Origin: Paragonimus westermani
Lineage: Eukaryota > Platyhelminthes > Trematoda > Plagiorchiida > Troglotrematidae
Reading direction: 5' to 3'
NCBI GenBank assembly: GCA_008508345.1
Contig: QNGE01003091.1
Coordinates: forward strand, 25,896-89,895
Length of the DNA stretch: 64,000 nt
The translations under genes and the position numbers were made by a program. This document shows, one piece after another, positions 35,836-47,460 of the stretch. Under the pieces are notes generated by a model. The model worked only from the letters and a program-made list of their open reading frames with translations, had not been told where the DNA came from and made no database searches. Positions within the stretch are counted from its first letter, which is position 1. Every line of letters starts with the position of its first letter.

Positions 35836-36357
35836 GTTGAAATGTGACCCCACGTATTATTCTCTTCCTTATACAAACTACATTTATCATCTTTATTCTT
35901 ACATAAGCTGCTGATACCGTTTCCCTTACCGCCATTCGGCCTGAGTCGTAAATTTCTAAATGCCCAAATTAGACATGTACCTCCTGTACTCCTCCTTGAA
36001 TAATTTATAATTCCTATCACCTCCCAATAGGCGAACAGCCGTTTTGCTCCGATCCAATCAACGACCGCCTACCTGAGTGATCTCAATTCCGTTTTGTCGC
36101 GTCTTACTGCCGAGCGGTACCTAGCTGTTCACTTCATTGTGCGATTACATTCTGTGTTCAGTTTCTGAGGATTTCTTCCTCAACGTAGTATGGGGTTGAC
36201 TTTTACATTGATTTAGCCGGTGCAGCATTGGATCTATTTATTACGAGTGCCTTACTTCTAGCCTTTTCGAATGTGAATTACCTCTCTTGCAGTTGGATAT
36301 CCAGAAGGACATTTATTGGTAGTCGGAATACATGTAACGTGGGTTTTCTGTGAACAG
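35836..36357 (-). repeat. ~520-bp unnamed repeat family, copy B (most complete)
   Basis: On minus, all blocks of copies A and C appear in order and without interruption: GTTCACAG, CCAATAAATGTCCTTCTGG, GGTAATTCAC, GCACTCGTAATAA, TAAATCAATGTA, CCTCAGAAACTGAACACAG, TTGAGATCACTCAGGTAGGC, GGATCGGAGCAAAACG, GGGAGGTGATAGGAATTAT, GATAAATGTAGTTTGTATA and GGGGTCACATTTCAACACT. It has no coding capacity or terminal inverted repeats that I can see, so its class is unknown. Confidence 0.8.
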
Positions 36358-37429
36358 CTCAATATGAGTCATGCGTCAAGTGATGGTGCTAATTCCTGCA
36401 CCTATTTTTCAAACAGGTCTTTCATTAAACAATCTGGCTTTCTGAGTTATGAATGGTGACACAAAGAACAAGTGCACACCCGTTGCACACCACACTACCT
36501 AATGGGCATATCAGGATTGATGAACACGGGGTTTGCTTCACCAGTGTGTGCAAGGCCTCACAAACAACAATTCACAAAATAAGACTTTGTGATAGCCAAC
36601 TTTAGAGCCCCTGGCTCTTCTTTTGACTCCCTCCGGTTGAACACGAATGGTCGTTCTTGGCTCCGTCTAGACTGCTGTCTGCGTTTGGTCCGAATGTGCC
36701 CCAAACCACTCTCGCACAATGCGGAAGAGGCTCACTGAGCTCAAGAAACGTCGGCTGGTGCCCCTGCGAGATGATCTAATCCAGCTCTTTGGACCATTCA
36801 AATTGTAGGTTGAACAGTAGCCCGTCTACGCTATTCTCAGCATGAATGCCATGAAACTCTGGGAATTGCCTCCTTCTGACTTTCCCAGAAGCCTTCCAGC
36901 ATTGCTGCGTTGGTGATGGGTTTGGCCGGATTCTTCAACAGATTCTAAGTTTCAGCATCGACGATTTTAGCTTTACAACAAAACCATCTGTTACCGACTT
37001 GTGAACAAAAAGCGGTCACCGAATTCGAAACGAGATTTGATCGGAGACTCTACAGTATTATGGGGTGAGCGATAAAACTTGCAAAACAAGCAGCCATATA
37101 CTTCGAATGTGACAGTCAGCATCGACAGTAAAGTTATGCCGAAAACACACGAGTCGTCTCCTTCAGCATGAGTGAATTTTACACAATGAAGATGCCAACT
37201 CATCTCACAAGTCCATTCAGTGGATTGGACTGAAGACTTTCGCTTCCAACGAATTATGCCAAACAAAGGCAAGTATATCTCACGTTGACATTCAAACCGG
37301 AAAAGCAGTATGTGCAAGTAAGAAGGCTCGAGTTGTTTTAGGCAAACGATCAATGAGCGCCTCGATTGGCCTCAGTTGCTGTGCCAAACGTTTCAAATAA
37401 ACGTATTCGTCAACTATAGATGAGAAGCA
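36358..37429. other. Anonymous non-coding stretch
   Basis: No gene supported. Minus frame 36991-37353 (120 codons) has no recognisable domain. Confidence 0.45.
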
Positions 37430-37870
37430 CCAGACCGGTTGGCCAAAATGTTGAAACCGGATCTACGGCCTATGGGTACGCAAGTTGATTATAATGAATA
37501 ATGGAACAAGTTGGCGATATGAAGAATAACGGCAAGACGGGTAACGGCCATCCACGACTAACTCGGAACATCCCACGCAACCCAACCGCCCATAGATATC
37601 GCCTGATGGTAATGAGGAAAATGGTGTTCAAACAAAGCTTCATTATGTTGCTCAGTCAACAAACGGTCACAAACTCGTTCGTATGTACAGGGTTTTTCAC
37701 CATTAAGACAGCGGGGCCAGAAAATGGAGCGGATAAAAGTCAAGAAGGGGCAACACTGTTCCAATCCGAAAACGAACGTGTTGGTGAGATGTAAAAGTGG
37801 CTGAGAATACTCATGAAAGTCGGAGGAGCCCATGTCCATGACCAGTTTGAAGGTTACTTAAGACATTAAT
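37430..37870 (+). repeat. Unnamed dispersed repeat, copy 2 (partner at 22.39-22.86 kb)
   Basis: Shares CAAAATGTTG-AACCGGATCTACGGCCTA, the GGTCACAAAC/GGGTTT block and GGCTGAGAATACTCATGAA with GAAGGTTACT in the same order as copy 1. Diverged, with no coding capacity. Confidence 0.5.
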
Positions 37871-38327
37871 GTGTTGTGTCTTCTGCAAGACAAATGATAT
37901 TATTTTTCGCGGAGTTTGAGACTTTCTTGACGGCGAGTGTAATGTGTCACCTAACGCAAGCGTCCGGTTTTCCTGTTTTTGTGCATATGCAGTCCAGGAA
38001 ACTCCTCAAATTTGTAGGCACCTTACGAGCCGTTTTTCTCCAGTTATGTGGGTTCAGATGGGACATATGTGAAAAAAATGAGGGCAAAAGAGACATTCCG
38101 AACGTATTTCATTGGTTCCGTGATTTTTGTCCACAGGATTCTAAAGCCCTAAACTGATGTGGTTTGGTGACATAATGTGTGGACACATTAATCTGTAAGT
38201 AAACATCATTTGATGGTTCAATTGTCGTACGGACCTTAAGATTGTAAGCCGGCTCGTTCTTCAAACTCAGTATGGCGGCAGGAATAGCAACAGTTGAACG
38301 GTTCAGTCGAGAGACGCGTACCTTTTT

Positions 38328-38857
38328 TTACCGGTAACAACCTGGTGTTACCCTGCGGACGCTTCTGTAATGCAAAGTGACCTGGTACCGCGTTACTGTG
38401 CTATCAGCAGTCAACATTGTCAATTGGCATACGTGTCCGTCATCACTGGATAGTACCTCCGTGGTCACAGCATGAGACCAAACACCGCTAAATGCCTTTT
38501 CGTGAGTGGGAACTCCATCGGCAACCTGACGGTCCCGCAAAGACTTCGACCACTTAGGGATGATCTGTAACTGGATTTAGATATTCCCGCTACCGTAGTG
38601 TCCATGAGGCAAGATCAGCGTTTTGCTTGTCTCCATACTTTGACGTAACGTTCATGCAATTCTACCGCATCTGTGCTCGGCCCGATATCCGAGCGCAACA
38701 AGAGCAAACCACTGAGACGAAGCATCTTGGGATGGCCCGGGTCGCCATAAACACGTACGGGTGGCCAACCGCCAACGATCTGCTTGACTTCTACCGTGTA
38801 GGTGTTAGCTGACTCATCGTTCATTACTTGTGTTACTGACGATAGTACTCTTCTCAC
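38328..38857 (-). pseudogene. BEL/Pao integrase C-terminal (DUF5641-like) tail
   Basis: On minus: MRRVLSSVTQVMNDES, then HPKMLRLSGLLLLRSDIGPS, ELHERYVKVWRQAKR and, in a shifted frame, EVLSSDDGHV and TADSTVTR. This is the conserved tail after the Pao integrase core, with its LLLLRSD and 'adnTVTR' landmarks. Confidence 0.85.
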
Positions 38858-38875
38858 CGTTCGAATTATTCTTTC

Positions 38876-39300
38876 TCAAACTCTCTTCTGATTAATTGTA
38901 CCCAGAGGGTTGGAATACCAACCAATCCCTTGCTTCAACCTCTCATCGGCCAATACACAGTAGTCCAAGGATTGTAGCCTTCGTTTTAACTTTAAGTCGG
39001 CCCCGACAAAGTTGAAATCGTTTTCATTGTAAACGGCTTCTGGCGCGCTCCACATGCACAATAAACGCGTCAAGACCATGAGAAAAGAGTCCGTATACAT
39101 GAATGGGCCACTTCCATGTGAATGTCACGAGTCTGCGAATAGGAGAACATGCAGCCCTACCGTGCCGAAATAATACGCTTCGCAGTATTGGGGTGGGCAC
39201 CAGTCAGTCGACGACGCATCGATAGGGTCGACGCCATCGTTTGAGTGCGAAGCTTGACGTGAACCCACTGAATGTGGGAACGGTCACCTAACACTCACCT
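38876..39300 (-). pseudogene. BEL/Pao integrase core
   Basis: The minus frame gives YTDSFLMVLTRLLCM, PEAVYNENDFNFVGADLKLK and LKQGIGWYSNPLG. The family form is S-D-N-G-S-N-F at the second catalytic Asp; here it is NENDFNF, so that Asp is lost. Confidence 0.8.
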
Positions 39301-39519
39301 AATATCAGCCTTATCCCTAAAAACCTAAAACTGTCTTCTAGTGCTGGCAAGCACGTGCGAGGCACCCATGTGCCCTCCGATTTCGTGATAATGACATATC
39401 AAGTGGCTTGTAACAGTGCTGTGACATGGAATGATCATCAGGTTCGTACCGTTTTCATTGTCTGGTAGTATTCTGCTACGTGGATACAGGACTGCATAAG
39501 TCAGTGTTGGCCGCGATCT

Positions 39520-40370
39520 TCAAAATTTGTCCACCCTACTGGGGTTTACGGTGGACGCATTCAGAACCTCGAGTTTCAAAGAAAGATCAGGTTGTTGCGA
39601 GAAACTTATTAATCTGAGAAAAGAGGCATTGATTTCAAATACACGAGGGGGTCCGATTCCGGTTGACACATTTTGTTTAGCGCACATCACCGCGGATATA
39701 AAGTCAACATAGCACGAAAATTGAACAACCGCATGCAGTAACTTAGTCCAACTAGAATATCTTGGCAACGTTTGCTCCAGTGTGAAACTACAGCTTGATT
39801 CCATCGCCACAGAAATAATGCGCCCAACCTCAAGATTTTTTTTCGGCAGAAACGAGAGAGTGAGAACTTTTAGTCACTGCTCATCTGGATTCGGCGGAAA
39901 TCCTGGGCCCCGCAGCCGGAGTTTCATCTCCATGTCCAAGTCTTGCGGTTTTCCTTGAACGCCATATCGGCCAGATTTAATTCTGAAGGCACATGCCTCC
40001 ATTGGTAGACAGGGATGCGGTTGTGGATAAGCTTCACACGACCGGCAACAATGGTTGCGAAACGTGATGACGTGTTTTGTATTTATTGCAACACCATTGC
40101 AGACTCTGTTCACAATACGACGTTACTAACTGGAATTTATAGTGCCTTGGACCAGGCGACAGAACAGCTGCCGTTAATTCCAGCCTTAGTATGGTAACTG
40201 CCTTCTTTGGGGCCACTCTAGATATACCCATCATAAAGCCGCAATCTCTATCATTAACTAAGGTGACCACCCTTAGATAGCTCACTGCCCAGTGGCTGAC
40301 TTCTGACAAGTCACATAAATTTGCAATTCGACGAAGTTTACGGAAGAAAGTTCGCGAGCAATGCATCTGC
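39520..40370 (-). pseudogene. BEL/Pao RNase H and pre-integrase region
   Basis: On minus: WAVSYLRVVTLVND, GFMMGISRVAPKKAVTILRL and ELTAAVL (Pao RNase H), then [30 protein letters not shown] and LLHAVVQFSCYVDFISAV leading into the pre-integrase zinc region. Frameshifted but clearly of one origin. Confidence 0.85.
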
Positions 40371-40389
40371 GCAATACCACTCGATCTTG

Positions 40390-41430
40390 TTCAGTCAACC
40401 TTCCCAGCGCACCTGGTCGTACTCCATGTTATCGGTGTCCCAACCTAGGTCTCGAGGACAAAATGTTTGAAGCAACCTGTCAGCTGGGAATAGCATTGGT
40501 GCCGCTACTCCTGAGGGATCGTTTAACAAAGCCACGTAACTTACTTTTCTTCTTCGTGTGTGACCGTTGAGAGTAACGTCTATTTGAAACCAAAAGCAGT
40601 CCTCTGGTAAGTGCTACCTCATGCGAAGAAGTTGCTGGTGTTCACAACAATGAAGCTCAAGATTTTAAGAGCTAACAAGTTTTATCCACTAGGTAGGTGT
40701 TCAGCATCCTCACCCTAGTTAGAACTCCGCTTAGTGAGTCTAAACCCACGTAGCCGCAGCGTCGCTCAATGTTCGTCTACCGCATTCCTAACCTTGGGAC
40801 TAGGGTCGAAAGACATCAAGCAACCGTCAACAGAAGCTTCCTTCCATTACGGTTGCAGTCTTGGCAGAAACTTCTACTGATTATCCAGAGCTGCATCCTG
40901 TCGTGCGAAGCTATGAAAAACTGGCGACGACATTGCTTCAAAGGAATGAATATTCAGCTTACAGTTATCGGGTGAACCTTCAGCCAAATCGGAATCCCCA
41001 AAAAACCCAATTCATCTCGGTCATGATAGGGCAATCTCACTCGCAGAAGAATCTCCTCAGTTTCAAATCAGTCCACCACCGGGTGTTTACGAAAACATTT
41101 GATTTCTCCTAGAAGTTTCACACTGGTCGGGACCCTGGAGTGAACATTTTTGAAAGATACACCACGGTGTTTAGCGGCGCATTCGAAAACCATTCATGCC
41201 TTACCGGGTTCATTCGAGTTGAACACAAGTTGGTGGGGCAAGTTCCATCTCCGGGCTTCAGCCGTAGCGCTTATTTCCGTAGCTCTTCCAGACATGCTCT
41301 AGTATCACAGCCAAGTATCCGGTGCCTTGCTTTGGATCTTGAATCAACCGTTTCTCCGAGGCGGCCAGCCATTTTACAGTCACCCCTTTATTGCTACGCA
41401 ATACCCAAACATTCTGTCTCCGCGAAAGGC
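40390..41430 (-). pseudogene. BEL/Pao reverse transcriptase
   Basis: On minus, moving left: WNLPHQLVFNSNEPGKA, VFECAAKHRGVSF (RT start); SVDGCLMSFDPSPKV, where the catalytic YVDD is reduced to SVDG; then GVAAPMLFPADRLLQTF and LGWDTDNMEYDQVRWEG. RT activity is lost. Confidence 0.8.
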
Positions 41431-42179
41431 CTTTTTCATGGTGACCGTCCTTGAGTTACATTTAATGTTTGTTTGCCGTCATAGATAGCTCTTTATCTTC
41501 CGAAGTGCTTCCATCAGCGAAATGTAACCCACATCCTTCTGACCAAATCATCAAACAAGAACTCGTGCTCCGATGAGGTTGCCACACTGTTCATTGTGGG
41601 GTGTGGCGCGACACGGACCTTTGAGACTCCAGCCCAAAAAGGCTCTACTTGCGTAAGGCTCAGTGTCATTAGTCAGCCTCTGCTCGACTACCCTTTTGCT
41701 TCAGAAATGTCGCATCCTTCCAGAATCCTCATGCCGTTTTCAGTTAAACTCCTAAATATAGGGTCCCCAAATGAGTCAATTTATCTATCTCCGATTGTTG
41801 AACAAAGTAAGCGTGCGTCAGCTGTAGCTGTTTCACCTTATAAACGGGAGCAGTTGTGACAGGGTGCCGCCGGTTAACTTAACTAGTACTTGGCGGCGTG
41901 TTTTTGCACGAACACCGTGTAGAGTACGGCGCCTCACCCGAAACGGCTGCAAACCAATCGTCCTTGCAACATATTCACCGAGCAACGTAGCGTGAGACTA
42001 AAGGGAATTTTCACCAACCCTTCCAAGTCAACCAACATCATCAGAACGAATCCTAAACACATACCGTCCAGACTGAACGCGGATCTGCACAAGGACGGTT
42101 TAGCCCTCTCGTCCCGATCTAACTCTGGCTTGTCCTTATGAACCAATGTGTGGTGACGGCGACCGCTACCGAGTACCGC

Positions 42180-42860
42180 ACACCGTATCCGTATTCCACA
42201 AGACCTCACCGTTTGATTCGTTTTCAGACAAACGGTACAGGTTTTGTTGTTCTGCAGCATTGCTTTGCATCTCTTCAAAGATAGACTGATAAAACAAACA
42301 CGAACAGACACTTCGGAGTTGCTCTTACATACCGGACACTCCCAGTTCGTCCGCTCATGAGATGCACCTACTCCGACGTTGCATCGCAAGTAACTGACTT
42401 CTTAAAATCTAGAGAGCGCTGCGTTACCCGCCCTGCTTTCTGAGCGGGTGGCCAACTGGCCATACTGAGTAACGCCGGCCGCCACTCTTCTCTCCACAAA
42501 CTTCGATAAGTCGCTGATGGTTGGCTCTTCTTTGGACTCCGTTGTGCTTTAAGAAGCTTCTATCCATCTTTCTCGTATTGAGTGGTGGTAATCGTTCAGC
42601 TACTTTAGTGAAGTTGGTTGAGCAGCTTAGTTCCGCCCAGTAATCCAGCTAAATCGACATCGTTTGACAACATATCATCTGGCTGGCTACTACACGCAAA
42701 CCGTCAACATTGCTAGGGACCAGTTTAAAAACTGGGAAAACCTCCTTACCCACCACTTGCATAATGTCATGCCGGTGGCCAGAGCGTTGGTGCAAAATTC
42801 TCATAGCCACTATGAATCTCACCTCTTTCGGAAGAGTAGGCAGTGTTTAATCGCTCATTT
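42180..42860 (-). pseudogene. BEL/Pao Gag, C-terminal part
   Basis: Minus blocks resembling RR-ANHQRLIEVCGEK / SVWPVGHPLRK (shifted frames of the Pao Gag 'FVEERV...QYGQLATR' region) are followed by CPVCKSNSEVSV, CTVCLKTNQTVRSCG, IRIRC and GRRHHTLVH. That order is the Pao Gag zinc-knuckle region with its terminal RHHTLLH signature. Cys/His positions are partly altered. The left limit of this Gag segment is approximate. Confidence 0.75.
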
Positions 42861-45800
42861 TCCCCCAGCAAGACAGTAGTGCAACAAGCATGAAAGCTTT
42901 GATTTCTAGCTGTCCAATTTACCAGTCACGTTGCCTCAAAGTTTTTGGCCAAGATAGAAGATTTCTTTGCGGACCCATTGAAGCTGTCCACTTCCATTTT
43001 CGGAGGACTGGCTACAAAACCAGCGGTCTAAGAGCTCGTTCCAATAGCTCAATGGGGTGTAGACGGAAGGTAGCACTTCTGGGTCTCGTTTTTGAACAGA
43101 GAGTTTGATATTATTCATCAGAGCAGAATTAAGTTTGGTCCAGGGTGTCGAAATGGGTTCGGATTCCAAGGGCCAACAGCCTCTCTTCTGGCGCTAGAAT
43201 AACCTTCGTGTAGCGTCCTGTGACTTTAAGGTTAGCTTTTCCTAATAAGGCTGTACAATTGTCAACGCATCTGTGAGAAGCCTGCTAAGGTGAGCGCAGT
43301 CATTGCAGATACTTACAGACGATCCAAGTAAGTAACAATCGTACAGTATGATTAATGTGAAACCCGTCAGCAAAGAAGACGTGATTAGAAAAAGATTACA
43401 GTTCACAAAGCTTTGAAGTATGTACTAAGAAGAAGAAGAATTCACATGTTCCACAGGCTTCATTTAGAAATGTTGCTGTATCACTTTAACCTTGGCAATG
43501 TTGTGTGTGAGCTGATTCCCCAAATAGTTCATGTTCAGGCCGAAAATGCGCCCTGTTGAACACATTCGGACTAACAGGCGGGCACGGGAGAAAGTTGAAT
43601 CACGTAACGGAGCCTGCCGCAGTGTTGTTAGCGCCAATTTGATTTTTGTTTGTGCAATTCTCATTGTGGCTTACTGGACCTCTGGATTATGCATGTGCAT
43701 GTCGTTTCCCTCTACAAGACTATTGCTGAAACAGTTACTTCGGATGAACGCTGTCTTTCGGTGTCCCCAGGTTACCCAAATTCAATCCACGAGTGTTAAG
43801 CACAATCACAGCAAATACGACTTAATTGAATACTATGGTTACAAAGCATCACCAAAATATTTCGCCATCAGTTGGTATAATTAGCGCCGTAAGGACGTTG
43901 AAATAAATCTGTTGAGGTGAAGTAGGACGGGAAACACCAAAATCCGTCAAACTATTGAGCAGACCTCTGCGCGGGATTTTGTCAAATATTGAAAGACGTC
44001 TAACAGTTGAAAATGTTACAAATCGATCAGTTTACCACTCATTCAACGATTTTTCACACGGGCTCGATAATAAGCCCAAGGTGTCCCGAACCATTCTGTT
44101 TATCTTATTCGGTGTCAAGCGAGCATCCGCTGTATCAGAATGCAATTACTCAAAACTGGTTGTGGCGTACTTCTCGGGAATTACAGCGAATACGAACAGT
44201 AGAATAGAACAGCCCACATAAAGTTTTAAGTAAATGAGAATCAAACAACACCTCAAAGCTACCCGCAGAAACGCTGACGAAGACCTCAGAAGAAAGGCTG
44301 CTCCAGCGGTTAATAATCCGACATGAAATACATTGCAGCCTAGGCTGTCGGATTATTGTACACGGTCCTAAGGGGTTCTTAGTGAAGAACACGGGATGCT
44401 GTGTGTGCCCGAAATGACCACGTACATCAACCAGAAACGTTGAAACCTCCGAAGGTCACGCCCTGGCAGAATTGTGTGCATAAAACGGAACGGACGGATC
44501 AGCCAACGGTGTGCGAGCTATAAACAGCAGAATCGAGACAAACTTAGTAATGGTCATAACAAGCCGCGTAAGACGTATGATAACGATGCTGAGGGGTTGA
44601 AAATATTAAGAGGGCATCAGAGGAGAACTGGAAGCAGGTACATGGTTACAAATAGTGGAAACTAGTGATCAACTAAAGTGGGCAGAAATGACTTGGAACA
44701 TAGACTGGACAGCTGAACCTGGCCGAATTGTTTCCATGCAGTTGATGATTGCAAGCAGTGGAAGCATTAGTTATCGACTTGTGAACTGGAACATCTTTTA
44801 TTGCGCCCAGCAGGCTACCGACTTTGTTGGTCATTCTTCAGTCTAAAACGGTTCACTATTCGCTTCGCCCCGATTTTCTCCCAATCCTAACGGCCGAGTT
44901 TCCAGCTTCGTTTCGAACGGATAGACATTTATTGGCATCATTCGTTTTATCGCAATCGGCCTCAACTCTTCACACCCTGTTGGGGTGTCTGTTCTAAACT
45001 AGTCTGGGAATGAAGTGCAATCACTACACGGAGATTACTTGGTTCATTTAAGGTAATAATGTCGGCATGAAGCCGCCAACCTTCCACGTGGGCTCACCTC
45101 GTTTATGAAGGTGTCCGGATGGACCGGATAGATGTAACACCCTCCGTGCTAACCGCCTCATCCACGGACGCCAAGTACGAAGGGACTATTTACCCAACCC
45201 CCTTTTCATGTGGGGTAACTGTGAGCGTGCGTCTTCTGGTCGCGCCGTTTGTCAGAGCACCGTTGGGTAACAGTTACGCATCGTGTTTGTACCCTAAGGT
45301 AGTTTTTTATTTTTGTTATGATTTTGACAGTTAATGTTTTTTCTCCGCCCACATTCCGTCTTCCGTTGCGTGTTCTCCGCGGTAGTTCTTCTCATCAACT
45401 GCAGTGAGAGAAGAGAGAAACGTTAAATTGTTAAGCGTATAGGTGTGAAGGTTCTCTTATGAGACGAACTCACTGGAATCCCGTTAGCCCAATATCTAAA
45501 CCGGTTTCACCATAGCCCCAAGAGGAGGAGCAGTAGCTGATTTTTGCGGTGGATCTAAAACAGAAATTTGTTGACTCACTCTGTCGAAAATAATCGCAAT
45601 TCTCCACCCCCATGTGCTTCTTCAAAGTCGTATTGTCAACTGCAAAATAATTCACACTTGTACTAGCCTTAAACTACTGTTGACATTGCGTTCAGTATGT
45701 CCGTCCGCCAAAAAGCGGTATGGAGATGAAGTTTCAGATTTCAAATTTCAAATTCAGGACTTGGTGAAGGTCTGCGCCTGTTGACGTCCTGATGCATGAC

Positions 45801-45958
45801 TTGTGTCATCCGGAAAGAGACGAGACTGCGTTTCCTGTTGATGTGTTCCTTGGAGGTCTAAGGGTAGGGGCAGAAGAAAGGGAGTATGAAAACCTGTCTG
45901 CTCTAAACAGCAGAAACCAACCATACTTCGATCAGTGCAAAGTAGGAAAAAGTTTGTT
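42861..45958. other. Anonymous non-coding stretch with one 12-bp hairpin
   Basis: Frames up to 117 codons (43531-43884, plus) lack motifs. A 12-bp perfect inverted repeat lies at 44312-44357. No gene is supported. Confidence 0.4.
44312..44357. repeat. Perfect 12-bp inverted repeat with internal palindrome
   Basis: AATAATCCGACA (44312-44323) and its exact complement TGTCGGATTATT (44346-44357). The perfect palindrome CAGCCTAGGCTG lies at 44336-44347 and overlaps the right arm. Function unknown. Confidence 0.6.
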
Positions 45959-47345
45959 CTAACATTTGTCCAGCTCTCTTTTGAATATATGTACGCTCGC
46001 GGCTCCAATGTCCTTTGCAGACAACTTGTTCCACGAGTTGGCTACCCTTTCAGTGAAAAAGTTATATCGGGAAACCAATCGTGATCTTATTTTTTTTACT
46101 GTGAACTTGTGACCTCTCAAGTCTCTGTCCTGATGCATCTCGAACAAACTTGCCATGGAGCTTGTTCCAGTGTGGCAGGTAATTTTGTACATTTCAATAA
46201 GGTCTCCTCTTACCCGCCTGCGTTCGATTGTAAATAAGTTCAACGAAATTGGTTGGTCATGGTAGCTTAGNTGTACATTTCAATAAGGTCTCCTCTTACC
46301 CGCCTGCGTTCGATTGTAAATAAGTTCAACGAAATTGGTTGGTCATGGTAGCTTAGATCCTCCGTACCCCATACCACACGTGTGGCGAGCTTTTGTACAT
46401 TTTTGAGGGCGGCTGTCCTTTTTGACATACGGTGCCCGAGCTTGGACATAATATTCTAAGTGTGGGCGAACTATAGTCGGGTACATTGGAATGAACACCG
46501 CTGGACAAGGGTTAGAGACCACTAATTTCAGTCGATATAACGCCTGCCGCGCGTTCTTTGCGGATGCGGCACACTGAGCAGATGGAGTAAACGTACCAGT
46601 GACTTGGATACCCAAGTCTCTTGTTTTCTGCTTGGTTATTAGTTCAACTGTTTGTCATATGCATCTCTTAAATACCTGGGCGTTGACTAGAGAGCTCTGG
46701 CGAGAATATGACTATGAGAACGTTCAACCGTAGATCTCACTTTAATGTACATTCGCAAATTTTCAGAATGTCCCCTTGGAGAGCAGTCGAATCCGACTAA
46801 CACCCGACCAGATTTATAACGTTTGCATACTGATAACACGGGCAGACTAAGTCGCTGATCAGGTCGTTTTCGCATACCAGGGAGGGCAGGGGGCGAGGAT
46901 TGATCCCTGAGGAACCCCAATTAACGGAGAACCTTTGTCCGACAGTACCCCCTCTTACTCTCACTCTACACAAACTTCCAACTAGAAACACCTGCATCCA
47001 TCTGCAGATTCTGATAGAGATTCCAACTTCTCAGAGTTTCCAACATAGAAGCCTGTGGTTGACAGAATTGAAGGCTTTCTGAAAGTCCAGGTAGCACACT
47101 TCGACCACTTCTCCTTTATCCAGTTTCTCCGTGGCAATGTCTAAAAACGTCAGCAAATCGGTAGGACAAGATCTCCCACTTATGAAGCCATGTTAAGTAG
47201 CTCTGAAGAGTTCCTGTTCACGGCGGAACTTACAGATCATCTCTCGTGATATTTGTTCGAAAATTTTGTTGACAACATTAGTCAGGCTAACTGGTTGGCA
47301 ATTTCCAATGTTAACACTGGGGGTTGAGTTGACACCTGATCTAAC
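45959..47345 (-). mobile_element. CR1-like LINE, RT and C-terminus, decayed
   Basis: On minus from 47340: VSLTNVVNKIFEQI, HGFISGRSCPTDLLTFLD, EVVEVCYLDFQKAFNSVNHR (motif A with its second Asp as Asn), VRVRGG, ENDLISDLVCPCYQYANV (the YADD region reduced to YANV), AKNARQALYRLKLVVS and the C-terminal block NLFTIERRRVRGDLIEMYK, FFTERVANSWNKLSA ending at a TAG around 45959. Stops and frame slips are frequent. The endonuclease part is not seen between 47345 and 47460. Confidence 0.85.
46186..46356. other. 85-bp exact duplication around a single N (assembly join)
   Basis: 46186-46270 and 46272-46356 are identical over 85 bp and separated only by one N at 46271. This is the pattern of two contigs joined without merging their overlap. 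It duplicates part of the LINE C-terminus. Confidence 0.9.
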
Positions 47346-47460
47346 TGTCAGCACCTTGATCCTTACCGCTGCCTTCCTCTGACCTGATCCGCCGCAAATA
47401 TCCGAGCTCGCTTCCGTCGTTGATATCGCAAAACGCGTTAAACCAGGTCCGGAATAGGGT

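Larger units (their letters stand above)
38320..42860 (-). mobile_element. BEL/Pao LTR retrotransposon, decayed full-length body
   Basis: Reading leftwards on minus, recognisable BEL/Pao blocks follow in order: Gag end with a zinc-knuckle and RHHTLVH (42.2-42.7 kb), pre-RT linker, RT (40.4-41.43 kb), RNase H (39.9-40.37 kb), pre-integrase (39.5-39.8 kb), integrase (38.86-39.3 kb) and the C-terminal DUF5641-like tail (38.33-38.83 kb). Frameshifts and stops occur throughout and catalytic residues are lost. No matching LTR pair was recognised, so both outer limits are approximate. Confidence 0.85.
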
